Made by a program: the position numbers and the translations under genes
NCBI RefSeq assembly: GCF_905171765.1
Contig: NC_053390.1
Span: 329,194,294-329,258,293 of the forward strand
Length of the DNA stretch: 64,000 nucleotides
DNA from: Bufo bufo
Taxonomy: Eukaryota; Chordata; Amphibia; Anura; Bufonidae
Direction of reading: 5' to 3'
In this document: positions 42,600 through 53,552 of the stretch, piece after piece
Layout: each line of letters opens with the position of its first letter
How positions within the stretch are numbered: the first letter of the stretch is position 1
Notes under the pieces: model-generated
What the model was told of the DNA's origin: nothing
The model's database searches: none
The model's input: the letters and a program-made list of their open reading frames with translations, nothing else

Positions 42600-43400
42600 A
42601 TCCCGTTGTTTCTAAAATGGGGTCATTTTTTGGAGTTTTCAGTCTAGGGGTGCATCAGGGGGGCTTCAAATGGGATATGGTGTCAAAAAACCAGTCCAGC
42701 AAAATCTGCCTTCCAAAAAACGTATGGCATTCCTTTCCTTCTGTGCCCTGCCATGTGCCATACAGCAGTTTATGACCACATATGGGGTGTTTCTGTAAAC
42801 TACAGAATCAGGGCCATAAATATTGAGTTTTGTTTGGCTGTTAACCCTTGCTTTGTAACTGGAAAAAATTGATTAAAATGGAAAATTTGCCAAAAAATTG
42901 AAATTCTGAAATTTCATCTCCATTTGCCAATAACTCTTGTGGAACATTTAAAGGGTTAACGACGTTTGTAAAATCAGTTTTGAATACCTTGAGGGGTGTA
43001 GTTTCTTAGATGGGGTCACTTTTATGGAGTTTCTACTCTAGGGGTGCATCAGGGGGGCTTCAAATGGGACATGGTGTCAAAAAAAACAGTCCAGCAAAAT
43101 CTGCCTTCCAAAGACCGTATGGCATTCCTTTCCTTCTGCGCCTTGCCGTGTGACCGTACAGCGGTTTACGGCCACATATGGGGTGTTTCTGTAAACTACA
43201 GAATCAGGGTCATAAATATTAAGTTTTGTTTGACTGTTAACCCTTGCTTTGTAACTGGAAAAAAAAAATTAAAATGGAAAATTGTAAATTGTATTTCTAT
43301 TTTCCATTATTTCTTGTGGAACACCTAAAGGGTTAACGACGTTTGTAAAATCAGTTTTGAATACCTTGAGGGGTGTAGTTTCTAGAATGGGGTCATTTTG
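42600..43400. repeat. Tandem repeat of about 390 bp, two and a bit copies
   Basis: AGGGGTGCATCAGGGGGGCT occurs at about 42647 and 43040, and the surrounding 390 bp match with few differences. A third copy begins at about 43370 (GGGGTGTAGTTTCTAGAATG) and breaks off. Confidence 0.9.
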
Positions 43401-44379
43401 GGTGATTTCTATTATGTAAGCCTTTCTGTCCTGACTGCCCTGACCACCCTGCCCTATGCTTAGGGGAGTGTTTCCGGAAGTACCACACACAGGTACACTT
43501 AGCATAGGGATTGCATTTCACAGGACAGGCACACAGGGCTATTAGGGCCCTTTTACTCACAGCTGCTGCAAACCTCTCCTTTCACCTGGGATAAAGTGCA
43601 TAATGTACTTCGCCACATCTTTGGGCGATTTGCGCTTTGCACATTGTCCCATGGGGAAGGAGAGGTTTGTTCTATAAAGGTAAAAAAAAAAAAAAAAAAA
43701 AATTACCGGTAAGCAAAAAAGTCAACGTTCAGTTGAAAAAGTTAAAGTTTATATGTTCCGTTCAAATTTTATTATAAAGTTAATAAATTTATTGCGTTGC
43801 GGCCTGGTTTTTTCTTTTTTTTTTTTTTTTTTTTACCTTCCAGGTGGACCAACCGATCGACTAGCTGCAGCACTGATGTAAATTCTGACAGAAGCATTGC
43901 GCTGCTGTCAGATTACACAAAAGTCAGTGTATGCGGCGCTGCAAGACGAGATTTCTCCTCTGCAGTAAAATATACGTTTGCCGAGGCATATGAGCTGAGG
44001 AGGTGGTTCATATACTTTGGCAAACACTTTGTATATATATAAAAAAAAATCCCGGCAATGATTTATTCATCCACATCGATTGATGTGAATGGAGAAATCT
44101 GGTTTGCCAGGGCATACGAGCTAAGTGGGTATTGGATGTTGGGTGGAGCTCCTATGTCCTGGCAGACGCCTTTCCCCTCCTTTTTTTTTTTTGGCAGAGA
44201 TTTTTTCATCCACATTGATCGATGCGAATGAAGAAATCTGTGCCTCTAATTTTTTCTTTCAGCCCAGAGGCTGAGCGAAAAAAAAAAATCTCATTACCCG
44301 TATGCTCAATATAAGGAGAATAGCAGAAACTCCTAATGCTGGCCATACATGTAATGATTGCGAGACCCTCAAATGCCAG

Positions 44380-46620
44380 GGCAGTACAAACACCCCACAA
44401 ATGACCCCATTTCGGAAAGAAGACACCCCAAGGTATTCGCTGAGGGGCATATTGAGTCCATGAAAGATTTAAATTTTTGTCCCAAGTTAGCGGAAAGGGA
44501 GACTTTGTGAGAAAAAACAAAAAAAATCAATTTTCCGCTAACTTGTGGCAAAAAAAAAAAAATTTATATGAACTCGCCATGCCCCTCATTGAATACCTTG
44601 GGGTTTCTTCTTTCCAAAATGGGGTCACATGTGGGGTATTTATACTGCCCTGGAATTTTAGGGGCCCTAAAGCGTGAGAAGAAGTCTGGGATCCAAATGT
44701 CTAAAAATGCCCTCCTAAAAGGAATTTGGGCCCCTTTGCGCATCTAGGCTGCAAAAAAGTGTCACACATGGGCCTCTAAAATGCCAGGGCAGTATAACTA
44801 CCCCACAAGTGACCCCATTTTGGAAAGAAGACACCCCAAGGTATTCCGTGAGGGGCATGGCGAGTTCCTAGAATTTTTTAGTTTTTGTCACAAGTTAGTG
44901 GAAAATGATTAATTTTTTTTTTTCTTACAAAGTCTCATATTCCACTAACTTGTGACAAAAAATAAAAACTTCTATGAACTCACTATGCCCATCAGCGAAT
45001 ACCTTGGGGTGTCTTCTTTCCAAAATGGGGTCACTTGTGGGGTAGTTATACTGCCCTGGCATTCTAGGGGCCCTAATGTGTGGTAAGTAGTTTGAAATCA
45101 AAATCTGTAAAAAATGACTGGTGAAATCCGAAAGGTGCTCTTTGGAATGTGGGCCCCTTTGCCCACGTAGGCTGCAAAAAAGTGTCACACATGTGGTATC
45201 TCCGTACTCAGGAGAAGTTGGGCAATGTGTTTTGGGGTGTCATTTTACATATACCCATGCTGGGTAAGAGAAATATCTTGGCAAAAGACAACTTTTCCCA
45301 TTTTTTTATACAAAGTTGGCATTTGACCAAGATATTTATCTCACCCAGCATGGGTATATGTAAAATGACACCCCAAAACACATTCCCCAACTTCTCCTGA
45401 GTACGGAGATACCACATGTGTGACACTTTTTTGCAGCCTAGGTGGGCAAAGGGGCCCACATTCCAAAGAGCACCTTTCGGATTTCACCGGCCATTTTTTA
45501 CAGATTTTGATTTCAAACAACTTACCACACATTCTGGCCCCTAAAATGCCAGGGCAGTATAACTACCCCACAAGTGACCCCATTTTGGAAAGAAGACACC
45601 CCAAGGTATTCCGTGAGGGGCATGGCGAGTTCCTAGAATTTTCTATTTTTTGTCACAAGTTAGCGGAAAATGCTGATTTTTTTTTTTTTTTTTCTTACAA
45701 AGTCTCATATTCCACTAACTTGTGACAAAAAATAAAAACTTCCATGAACTCACTATGTCCATCACGAAATACCTTGGGGTGTCTTCTTTCCAAAATGGGG
45801 TCACTTGTGGGGTAGTTATACTGCCCTGGCATTCTAGGGGCCCTAATGTGTGGTAAGTGGTTTGAAATCAAAATCTGTAAAAAATGGCCGGTGAAATCCG
45901 AAAGGTGCTCTTTGGAATGTGGGCCCCTTTGCCCACCTAGGCTGCAAAAAAGTGTCACACATGTGGTATCTCCGTACTCAGGAGAAGTTGGGCAATGTGT
46001 TTTGGTGTGTTATTTTACATATACCCATGCTGGGTGAGAGAAATATCTTGGCAAAAGACAACTTTTCCCATTTTTTTATACAAAGTTGGCATTTGACCAA
46101 GATATTTATCTCACCCAGCATGGGTATATGTAAAATGACACCCCAAAACACATTGCCCAACTTCTCCTGAGTACGGAGATACCACATGTGTGACACTTTT
46201 TTGCAGCCTAGGTGGGCAAAGGGGCCCACATTCCAAAGAGCACCTTTCGGATTTCACCGGCCATTTTTTACAGATTTTGTTTTCAAACTACTTACCACAC
46301 ATTAGGGCCCCTAGAATGCCAGGGCAGTATAACTACCCCACAAGTGACCCCGTTTTGGAAAGAAGACACCCGAAGGTATTCGCTGATGGGCATAGTAAGT
46401 TCATAGAAGTTTTTATTTTTTGTCACAAGTTAGTGGAATATGAGACTTTGTAAGAAAAAATAAAAATAAAAAAAAATCATCATTTTCTGCTAACTTGTGA
46501 CAAAAAATAAAAAGTTCTATGAACTCACTATGCCCATCAGCGAATACCTTAGGGTGTCTACTTTCCATTTGTGGGGTTTTTCTACTGTCTGGGCATTGTA
46601 GAACCTCAGGAAACATGACA
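44380..46620. repeat. 770-bp repeats made of head-to-head inverted halves
   Basis: Sequence at 45149-45400 recurs at 45919-46170 in the same orientation (770-bp period) and also inverted at 45208-45459 and 45978-46229. Each 770-bp unit is thus a palindrome, with turning points near 45320, 45700 and 46090. The flanking halves carry CAAGTTAGTGGAA-type and GGGGTGTCTTCTTTCCAAAA-type motifs. Confidence 0.92.
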
Positions 46621-47084
46621 GGTGCTCAGAAAGTCAGAGCTGCTTCAAAAAGCGGAAATTCACATTTTTGGACCATAGTTTGTAAACGCTATAACTTTTA
46701 CCCAAACAATTTTTTTTTTACCCAAACATTTTTTTTTTATCAAAGACATGTAGAACAATACATTTTAAGAAAACTTTATATATGGATGTCGTTTTTTTTG
46801 CAAAATTTTACAACTGAAAGTGAGAAATGTCATTTTTTTGCAAAAAAATCGTTAAATTTCGATTAATAACAAAAAAATTTAAAATGTCAGCAGCAATGAA
46901 ATACCACCAAATGAAAGCTCTATTAGTGAGAAGAAAAGGAAGTAAAATTCATTTGGGTGGTAAATTGCATGACCAAGCAATAAACGGTGAAAGTAGAGTA
47001 GTGCAGAAGTGTAAAAAGTGGTCTTGTCATTAAGGGTGTTTAAGGTAGGGGAGCTGAGGTGGTTAAGGAGATAAAATATTCGCT

Positions 47085-47199
47085 ATCAACACTATTCGTG
47101 AATACGAATATATAGCACTATGTTCTAAATATTTGCAAATTCTTAGGTGGCGATATTCGCGATAAAAATTCGCGATTTGAATATTCGCGCTCAACACTA
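47085..47199. repeat. hAT-type MITE end or short MITE
   Basis: The segment ends GAATATTCGCGCTCAACACTA, whose complement starts TAGTGTTGAGCGCG as in hAT elements here, and contains repeated ATTCGCGATT/AATATTCGCG blocks also present at 37608-37640. No target duplication was identified. Confidence 0.55.
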
Positions 47200-48439
47200 A
47201 TTAACACTTCATTGGGACCTGAGGAGAACACTGGCGTACAGAAAAATAGTGTCCGGCACCCTCTTTTTGTTATACCTGCTGTGAACTACGCATGCCAAAG
47301 AGCGTGCGCAACTCAGCTTTTTCCCATTATACTATATGGGGTCTGCAGCCGCCCATTTACATATTTGGATAGTTTGTGCCATATGGCATCCGTGTGTGTG
47401 TCGTGATGTGACACACTACACAGATGCCTTTACATATCGCAACCCCACGTATTACCCCCTTTTTAATATTTTTTTCTGACATAGATGTGTTTTTTTGATT
47501 TTTAAAGACAATCTGTTTCTAAACAACAAATATAAATACAAAGAAAAGTTGACACATTCCCTTTAAGTTGTGCAGCTTAAAAACTCACTTTGCTCAGGGG
47601 AAGTCTGCGCTAGTGCACACTTCCTGATCTCTGTCATAATTTTTTGGTTGAGCGCTTCTGAAATGATGTGCCTGTAGAGTAATAACTACTCTGTCCTTTT
47701 TATCCCCTCCGTGCACTCATCCCTATGCAGGGAGGAAAGAGAAAGTTACCACTAGTCCCAGGTATGAAATATTATTCCCTTCACTGCTCTCCACCTTGGA
47801 TCCCAAAATTAATCCATGCACTTCCCTACACCACCAGGGATTCTGACATCAATACCTTCACTACCCGAGACTTCGGGGATCATAAAAGTAACCCATTTAC
47901 TGCACTAGACCAACAGGGATTCTAACATTAGTCTCTTCACTGCCCCCTAGAACACTAGGAGTCCTGACATTAACCCCTTTACTGCCTTAGATCACCAGTG
48001 ATCCTAATATTAACCCCTTCACTGCCCTAGATCACCAGGGATACTGATATCAATCCCTACACTGCATTAAACCACTGGGGATTCTTATATTGCCCCCATG
48101 CTGCAAACATGATGTGAACTCATCCCTTAGTGGGAATAATGCTCAGGTCCTTAACTGCTTCACTGGATACAAAGCCTTAGACGGCACATTAGTTGTGTGG
48201 TGTATGTATTTTGCATGTTTTCCTTTCATTTCAGCAAAAAATTACAAATACAAGAGGACCTGTTATCAGTCTTGAGTCTTGACATATCTGTTTTAGTAAA
48301 CTTGTATTTCCTCTAATATAACAATAAATAATAAATAAATAAATAACAATTCTAGAGCAACTTTTATTATAACTCTGTGGTGTGCCATTCCTCTGTTTTC
48401 CTCCTCCTAGAAATTTATGAATACATTGACAACTGAGTC
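47200..48439. other. No gene recognised
   Basis: A loose series of about 70-bp segments at 47830-48070 contains recurrent AACCCCTTCACTGCCCTAGA and CACCAGGGAT, an old degenerate tandem repeat. No coding signal. Confidence 0.5.
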
Positions 48440-48845
48440 TAAGGCTACTTTCACACCAGCGTTTTTGCTGGATCCGTCACGATAATACAACCGGCTGCAT
48501 CCGTTCTGAACAGATCCGGATGTATTATCTTTAACATAGCAATGACGGATCCGTCATGAACACCATTGAAAGCCAATGGGGACAGATCAGTTTTCTATTG
48601 TGTCCGAGAAAATGGATCCATCACCGTTGACTTACATTGTGAGTCATGATGAATCCGTCTTGCTCCGCACCGCGATGGGGACGCAGCCAAACGGAACGGA
48701 ATGCATTCTGGTGCACTCCGTTCCCTTCAGTTTTGTCCCCATTGAAAATGAATGGGGAGAAAACGGAAGTGTTTTCCCCTGCTATTGAGATCCTATGACG
48801 AATCACAATAGCGGAAAGGGAAAGCGTAGCGTGAAAGTAGTCTTA
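48440..48845. mobile_element. MITE with AAGGCTACTTTCACAC ends
   Basis: Left TAAGGCTACTTTCACACCAG and right GCGTGAAAGTAGTCTTA are inverted repeats enclosing about 370 bp that contains GATCCGTCA-type motifs. The same end type occurs at 49386 and at 58698-59253, so this is a multicopy family. The TSD is unclear. Confidence 0.75.
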
Positions 48846-49385
48846 CCAGTTTGGGCAGAGGGGGAGTCTGACACTGTCTAATCAGTGTTGAGAGGGCCAG
48901 ACTGTACATAGATACATCCCTTTCAGAATTCTAATAGTAACAACCAGATGAGAATTCATACATTTCTAGGAGAAATAACAGGAATAGTATAAGGCAGAGT
49001 TCTAAGAAAAGATTGTGTCACATTGATATGGTGAGTGAAGGTGCATTTAGACGCACCAATAATCGTTCCTGATCATCTGGCTGTCTAAATGTCGCTTGTG
49101 CAGGCACCACCGATCATGTTTTCTGAGCAACAGATCGTGCTGTCTAGGGAGCGGAGCCCTTTAACGTTCCATGTGACTATACTCATTATGCAACGTAATT
49201 TTAAGGGTATATCTAAGCATGCTATCCACTTGTTAGTTATGATCTCTGCCCATACCACCTTGTGGAGTTCAGACTCAGAATGTTTAAAAAAAATATTGAA
49301 AACAATAAGAACATTAAGCGAAATAACAAGCATAACCAATAACACTGGGAAGGGTGTTTGCACTAAACATGCCCTCCCTACTCCT

Positions 49386-49870
49386 TAGGCTACTTTCACA
49401 CTTGTGGTAGCCTTTTCCGGCAGGCTGTTTCGGTGGGGGAACAGTCTGCTGGTTCCATGCTACTGCAAGTCCACCATGCCACCAGAAGTCCGCTCCGGCC
49501 CCATTCCCTATAATGGGGCAGGCCGGAGGTACGGTTGCAGCACGGCAAACATGCTGAGAGGTGGCCGGACAAAAACCATAGCGTGCTGTAGTTTTTATTG
49601 GACTTTGCTTTCTTCTGGACTAAAGCCGTTCCTTCCCCCACCCCCCTTCCCACTGAAAAAATGAACCAAAATGGAAAATTCGTCTCCTTGGTAATAGCAA
49701 GTATGCTATCATTGCTGCCTGACAATTGCGATAGAACAAATTGCCTAATGACTATCGTAAGTCATATTGTTACTTATAGCCCCCTAATGTGCAGATCTCA
49801 TATAGCCCTGCTTGCTATCCCCTTTATTTATCAGTCTGCAGCTAGTGCCACGTAGCAGTTGATCTTCTGA
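49386..49870. repeat. Fragment of MITE with AGGCTACTTTCACAC end, plus unassigned sequence
   Basis: The left end TTAGGCTACTTTCACACTTG at 49383-49402 matches the MITE family at 48440 and 58698. The matching right end was not found, so it is truncated or diverged. It separates the L1 ORF2 start from the Penelope-like relic. Confidence 0.55.
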
Positions 49871-50168
49871 GTTCTCTGTGATTTCAGGGATGATCCAGGG
49901 TCTGTTGCAACAGGGCTTTCCTTGGGTGCCTTTGTTCAATCATTCCATCGGTTTCCCTCATCGGTGGTCTCCTGGATTGTGGTCTTACTTCCAGCTTTGG
50001 TGTCATTTTGGTGTTTGGTAAACGTGCCTCTCTTACCCGGCCTATTAGCTTTGTCCGAGTCCTTGCCAGAGGTCCATCCCTGCTCCTCTAGGAAGGTAAG
50101 AAGTTAGAACCTCTATCGGTGACTTAAAGACATGAGAGACATCTCCTGCCTGTTGGAGACACCTCCTT

Positions 50169-50203
50169 CCCCTGAGGAAGCTAGAGCAAAACGCGCGTCG
50201 GGG
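50169..50203 (+). ncRNA. Degenerate hammerhead motif (Penelope-like relic)
   Basis: Stem I CCC/GGG, core CTGAGGA (50172-50178), stem II GCT/AGC (50180-50187), then AAAAC where GAAAC is expected, a minimal stem III (GCGC), and the cleavage triplet GTC (50197-50199). The neighbourhood (about 49870-50570) has the character of a Penelope-like terminal repeat. One core base (G12) is changed, which should abolish cleavage. Confidence 0.6.
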
Positions 50204-50639
50204 CTGAAGTTACACTGGTCGGTATATGATTGATTTACTACCTATTGTGGATCCATGTATTTCTCTGTTACCTTATTAGTTTCCTAACAATTCGGGTGTC
50301 CTTTTATGTTAAGGTCGTATCTCCAAACCTTACTGGTTAGCACTTGCACTTTATATCAGTCGGAGTGGTCAGACATACACCATTAGGCATATTGATTTAT
50401 ATAACTGGGATATAGAGTCCACTTAAGGTATTATATGGTGCTATTACAGCCCCAGTGTGCTTCTGGTTGTTTTTGTATGCCATCGCTATTGATTTTAATA
50501 TTTGATCTTTTTATTGTATATTATATACTAATAAAGTCTTTATTATATCTATTAAGGATGTACTGTATGTGTGATTCTATATTGGAGTGGCTGTTGGACT
50601 AGTAAAATTGAGGGGTATTGTAATTGTATTTTCTTTGCA

Positions 50640-51306
50640 TATAACGTAGGATCATGCTGTATTCCCTCCTCTTTCATTCCACCTCTGCAGAGTAGTCGGC
50701 AGATATTAGCAGCTTTTCACCATGTAGCTCTAGGGGAGATCTCTGCAGTCGGAAAGCTCTCCCTTTTGGTTATAGTCCAGATATCTTACGATGACCTGTC
50801 TGGGCCTGCTAATGGACTTGAGATGTTTGATTCTTGTCTAACACACGTGTGGGGCTCACATGGTGTGCCCTCTCAACATTTTTTGTACCTGTTAGACCCA
50901 GGGCATCTGGGATCTCCTCCTCACATATCGCTTGCAGCTGAGAGGGTTTAATGGTCTCTAGGATACCCAATATTCACAGGTTATTCCTGTACAAGAGATT
51001 TTCCAGATCTTCCATATGGTCACGCAATTTAATGTTCTCCTTTACCAGCTATTTTATCTTATTGAATGCCCTTGAGGCATCATCCTCTAGGAATGCCGCT
51101 CTCTGCTCCACCCCCCCCCCCCCCAGTTTAGAGGCCAATACCACAGTGATAAGTGAGTCCTTGATGTCTGGGGCTAAATGTTTTGTCACTTCTGAGGCTA
51201 GTTTCTTAAAGCCCAACAGAGTCCCGATGCTCTCCGGAGTTTGCACTTCTAGTTCACCCACAAACAAGTCCGGAAATTGTTCCTCCATGTGCTCTTCCGG
51301 TGCCAT
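50640..51306 (-). pseudogene. L1-like ORF1 relic
   Basis: ORF1 proteins of L1 bind the element's RNA as trimers. The frame starts MAPEEHMEEQFPDL at 51306 and runs 85 codons to a stop near 51049. Beyond it the same frame encodes a coiled-coil end and the conserved RRM entry (MEDLENLLYRNN, ILGILE), with further stops near 50990 and 50860. The LENxxRRNN-type motif is the recognisable signature of L1/Tx1 ORF1. A 15-base C run at about 51111-51125 lies in the coding part. Confidence 0.75.
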
Positions 51307-51934
51307 TTTGATGCTTCACCTTCAAGTCCCCCTAGAGCTGTCATCGGTCTCCCCCTGCTCCGGAGAAAGTATCTCTCCATAGGTTGCTGTTAGGCGTCTC
51401 TGAGTGTGTCACCGAAGCTCTTAGGTATAACTGAGGGCTGTAACAGCAGCTATGTGCGATTAGAAAGAGTAGGATGGGACGGAGCTCCTCACTTTGTGGC
51501 CTCACATCTCAGCGCTGGAACCAGAAGTCCCCAGATCGTGCTGTCTAAACAGTGATCTGCTGCTCAGAAGCCATGATTCTGTATGAGGATGAGGGATCAC
51601 TATAATGACCCCCAAGTCCTCATACGGTGAAAGAGATCGATGCTAGAGCTGAGAGGACACCTGGATGTTCGGGTTCGACCGAACTTAACAAAAAAGTTAG
51701 AGTTCAGAACCCGAACTTGACCCCGAACCCGAACCCCATTGAAGTCAATGGGGACCCGAACTTTTGAGCACTAAAATGGCTGTAAAAATGTCATGGCAAG
51801 GGCTAGATGGCTGCAAATAGCATCAAAATGTGGTTAAGAGCATGGCAAGTGCTCTGCAAACAAATGTGGATAGGGAAATGACTTTAAATAACATAAAATA
51901 CATAAAAATTTAAAATAATAATCTTGATCTAGGA

Positions 51935-53330
51935 GGACGAGGTCCATATGGAGTAAGAGGTTGAGGAGGCGGTGGATGTGGCGGTGTAGGTGAAAGCGGC
52001 GGTGGAGAAGGAGGTAGCCTACACTGCTTTTTGGTTTTAAATTGAATTTAATTTTTTAAAATTAGGGTACACCCCAAAACATTGGGAAATATAACCTGTG
52101 ATAACCCCCTCCAGTCGTGCTAAACACACGTTCAGACAATACACTAGCTGCAGGGCAGGCCAGCACCTCCAAGGGGTAAAAGGCAAGCTCAGGTCATGTG
52201 CCCAATTTGGAGACCCAGAAGTTGCAGGGGCTGACCCCTGTCAGTCAGTTCGTGTAGGCGTGTGCACACATACTGCCCCACCATGTCGCACGTTCCCGTG
52301 ATGTTCACGATACAATTTGATATCTGCTCTAACAACTTTCGATGTTCTTTTCTGCGCCTACCATGGTGATCACGGGTGGCGGGGAATCAGGGTTCCAGGC
52401 CGGAGAGGGAGCCTGAGAAAGGGATACCACATCCAAGTGTAATCGAGCGGAAATGTGGGACAAAGTATTGAAGCATAAGCTTCCAAGTTAAGGAGGGGGC
52501 GCGCGGCAATTACCCACTCCCGACTCGGGAAGGTAGTGACAATAAATAACAATACAGGACTCTTAAGATGCCCTGTTATTGGAATGATTAATAAAAAATT
52601 ATAGGGAATGTCACTGGGGTATTTAGGATTTGGAAAAGTTAGCCAGGAGAGGCCCTGCTGCCGCTATGTTGACTCTAGATAACTTCTGCCTGATCGCACG
52701 TCCCTGTGACGTCCACGATCCATTTGGATATCTTCTCTATTAACTTTCGATGTTCTTTTCTGAGCCTACCATGTTGATCACGGTTATCGGCGAATCAGGG
52801 TTCCACGCCGGAGAGGGAGCGTGAGAAAGGGAGACCTCATCCAAGGGAGGTCAATGGCTGCAATGGGATGGAGCGGAAATATGGGACAAATTATTAAAGC
52901 AGAAGGATCGAATGAAGGGGCCAATTTAAGACGAATTTTAGAAATTTAAGTCCCTGTCACCTATGCAGAGCAGGGGTTTTTCATCGCCAGAAATGGGTTA
53001 ATGTCACCCACCAATAGAACAGATTATTTTAAAAAATTTCGGTCCCTGTCACCTATGCAGAGCAGGGGTTTATTCACGGCAAAAATTGTAAAATGTGAAT
53101 TTATTAACCTGTCTACTAGGTAGAGCAGGGGTCTATCACACCCAAAAATTGTTGAATTTGACCCGAAAATTTAACAGACAAATTAGTGAATTATTTATAC
53201 CCGTCTACTAGGTAGAGCAGTGGTATATCACACCCAAAAATTGCTGAATTTCACCCGAAAATGTAACAGACAAATTAGTGAAATGACATAAAATAAAATG
53301 CGCAAAAAAAAAAAAAAAAATTGATTTAAG
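51935..53330. repeat. Partial duplication of the 3' part of hAT-2
   Basis: 51935-52290 repeats 53325-53830, including GAGGAGGCGGTGGA-type leader sequence and the last approximately 60 codons of the transposase (52083-52290 against 53642-53828). Within the duplicated region two further related blocks lie about 400 bp apart (52310-52400 and 52710-52800, both with AACTTTCGATGTTCTTTTCT), followed by four units of about 60-90 bp with TATGCAGAGCAGGGGTTT or TAGGTAGAGCAG (52950-53290). Confidence 0.85.
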
Positions 53331-53552
53331 AGGTGGAGGTCTATATGGAGTAGGAGTTTGAGGAGGCGGTGGACGTAGCAGTGTAGGTAGAAGCGGCGGT
53401 GTAGGAGGACGAGGTAGCCAACACTGGTTTTTGGTTTTAATTTATTTATTTTTTATTCGGGTACACTCCAAAAGATTGTGAAATATCCAAAATACAAGAA
53501 TGAAAAATTGCGCTGTAGTATAACAATGGCTGGTTAAGGCTGGTATACATGT

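Larger units (their letters stand above)
42398..47070. repeat. Complex DNA-transposon-like repeat block, no gene
   Basis: The block shows a tandem part (42600-43400) and an inverted-dimer part (44380-46620), joined by sequence with A- and T-runs (43682-43702 and 43815-43835). Toward the right it ends GGTGGTTAA (to about 47069), reminiscent of TTAA-inserting (piggyBac/Kolobok) elements. The family looks like one I associate with frog genomes but I cannot name it safely. No transposase frame survives. Confidence 0.6.
49147..51531 (-). mobile_element. L1/Tx1-like LINE relic, 3'-truncated, with 16-bp TSD
   Basis: CAGATCGTGCTGTCTA stands on both sides (49131-49146 and 51532-51547). On the minus strand the insert starts with a 5' leader (51531 to about 51310), then an ORF1 relic, then foreign inserts, and ends just 14 codons into ORF2: ATG near 49188 followed by SIVTWNVKGLRS, the start of an L1-type endonuclease. 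There is no poly-A tail and no more of ORF2, so the 3' part was never inserted or was lost. Confidence 0.75.

Noticed and set aside
45149..46453. Repeated small proteins (60-87 codons) on both strands
   Set aside because: They are identical translations of the same inverted 770-bp repeat, in both orientations, with no codon-level constraint.
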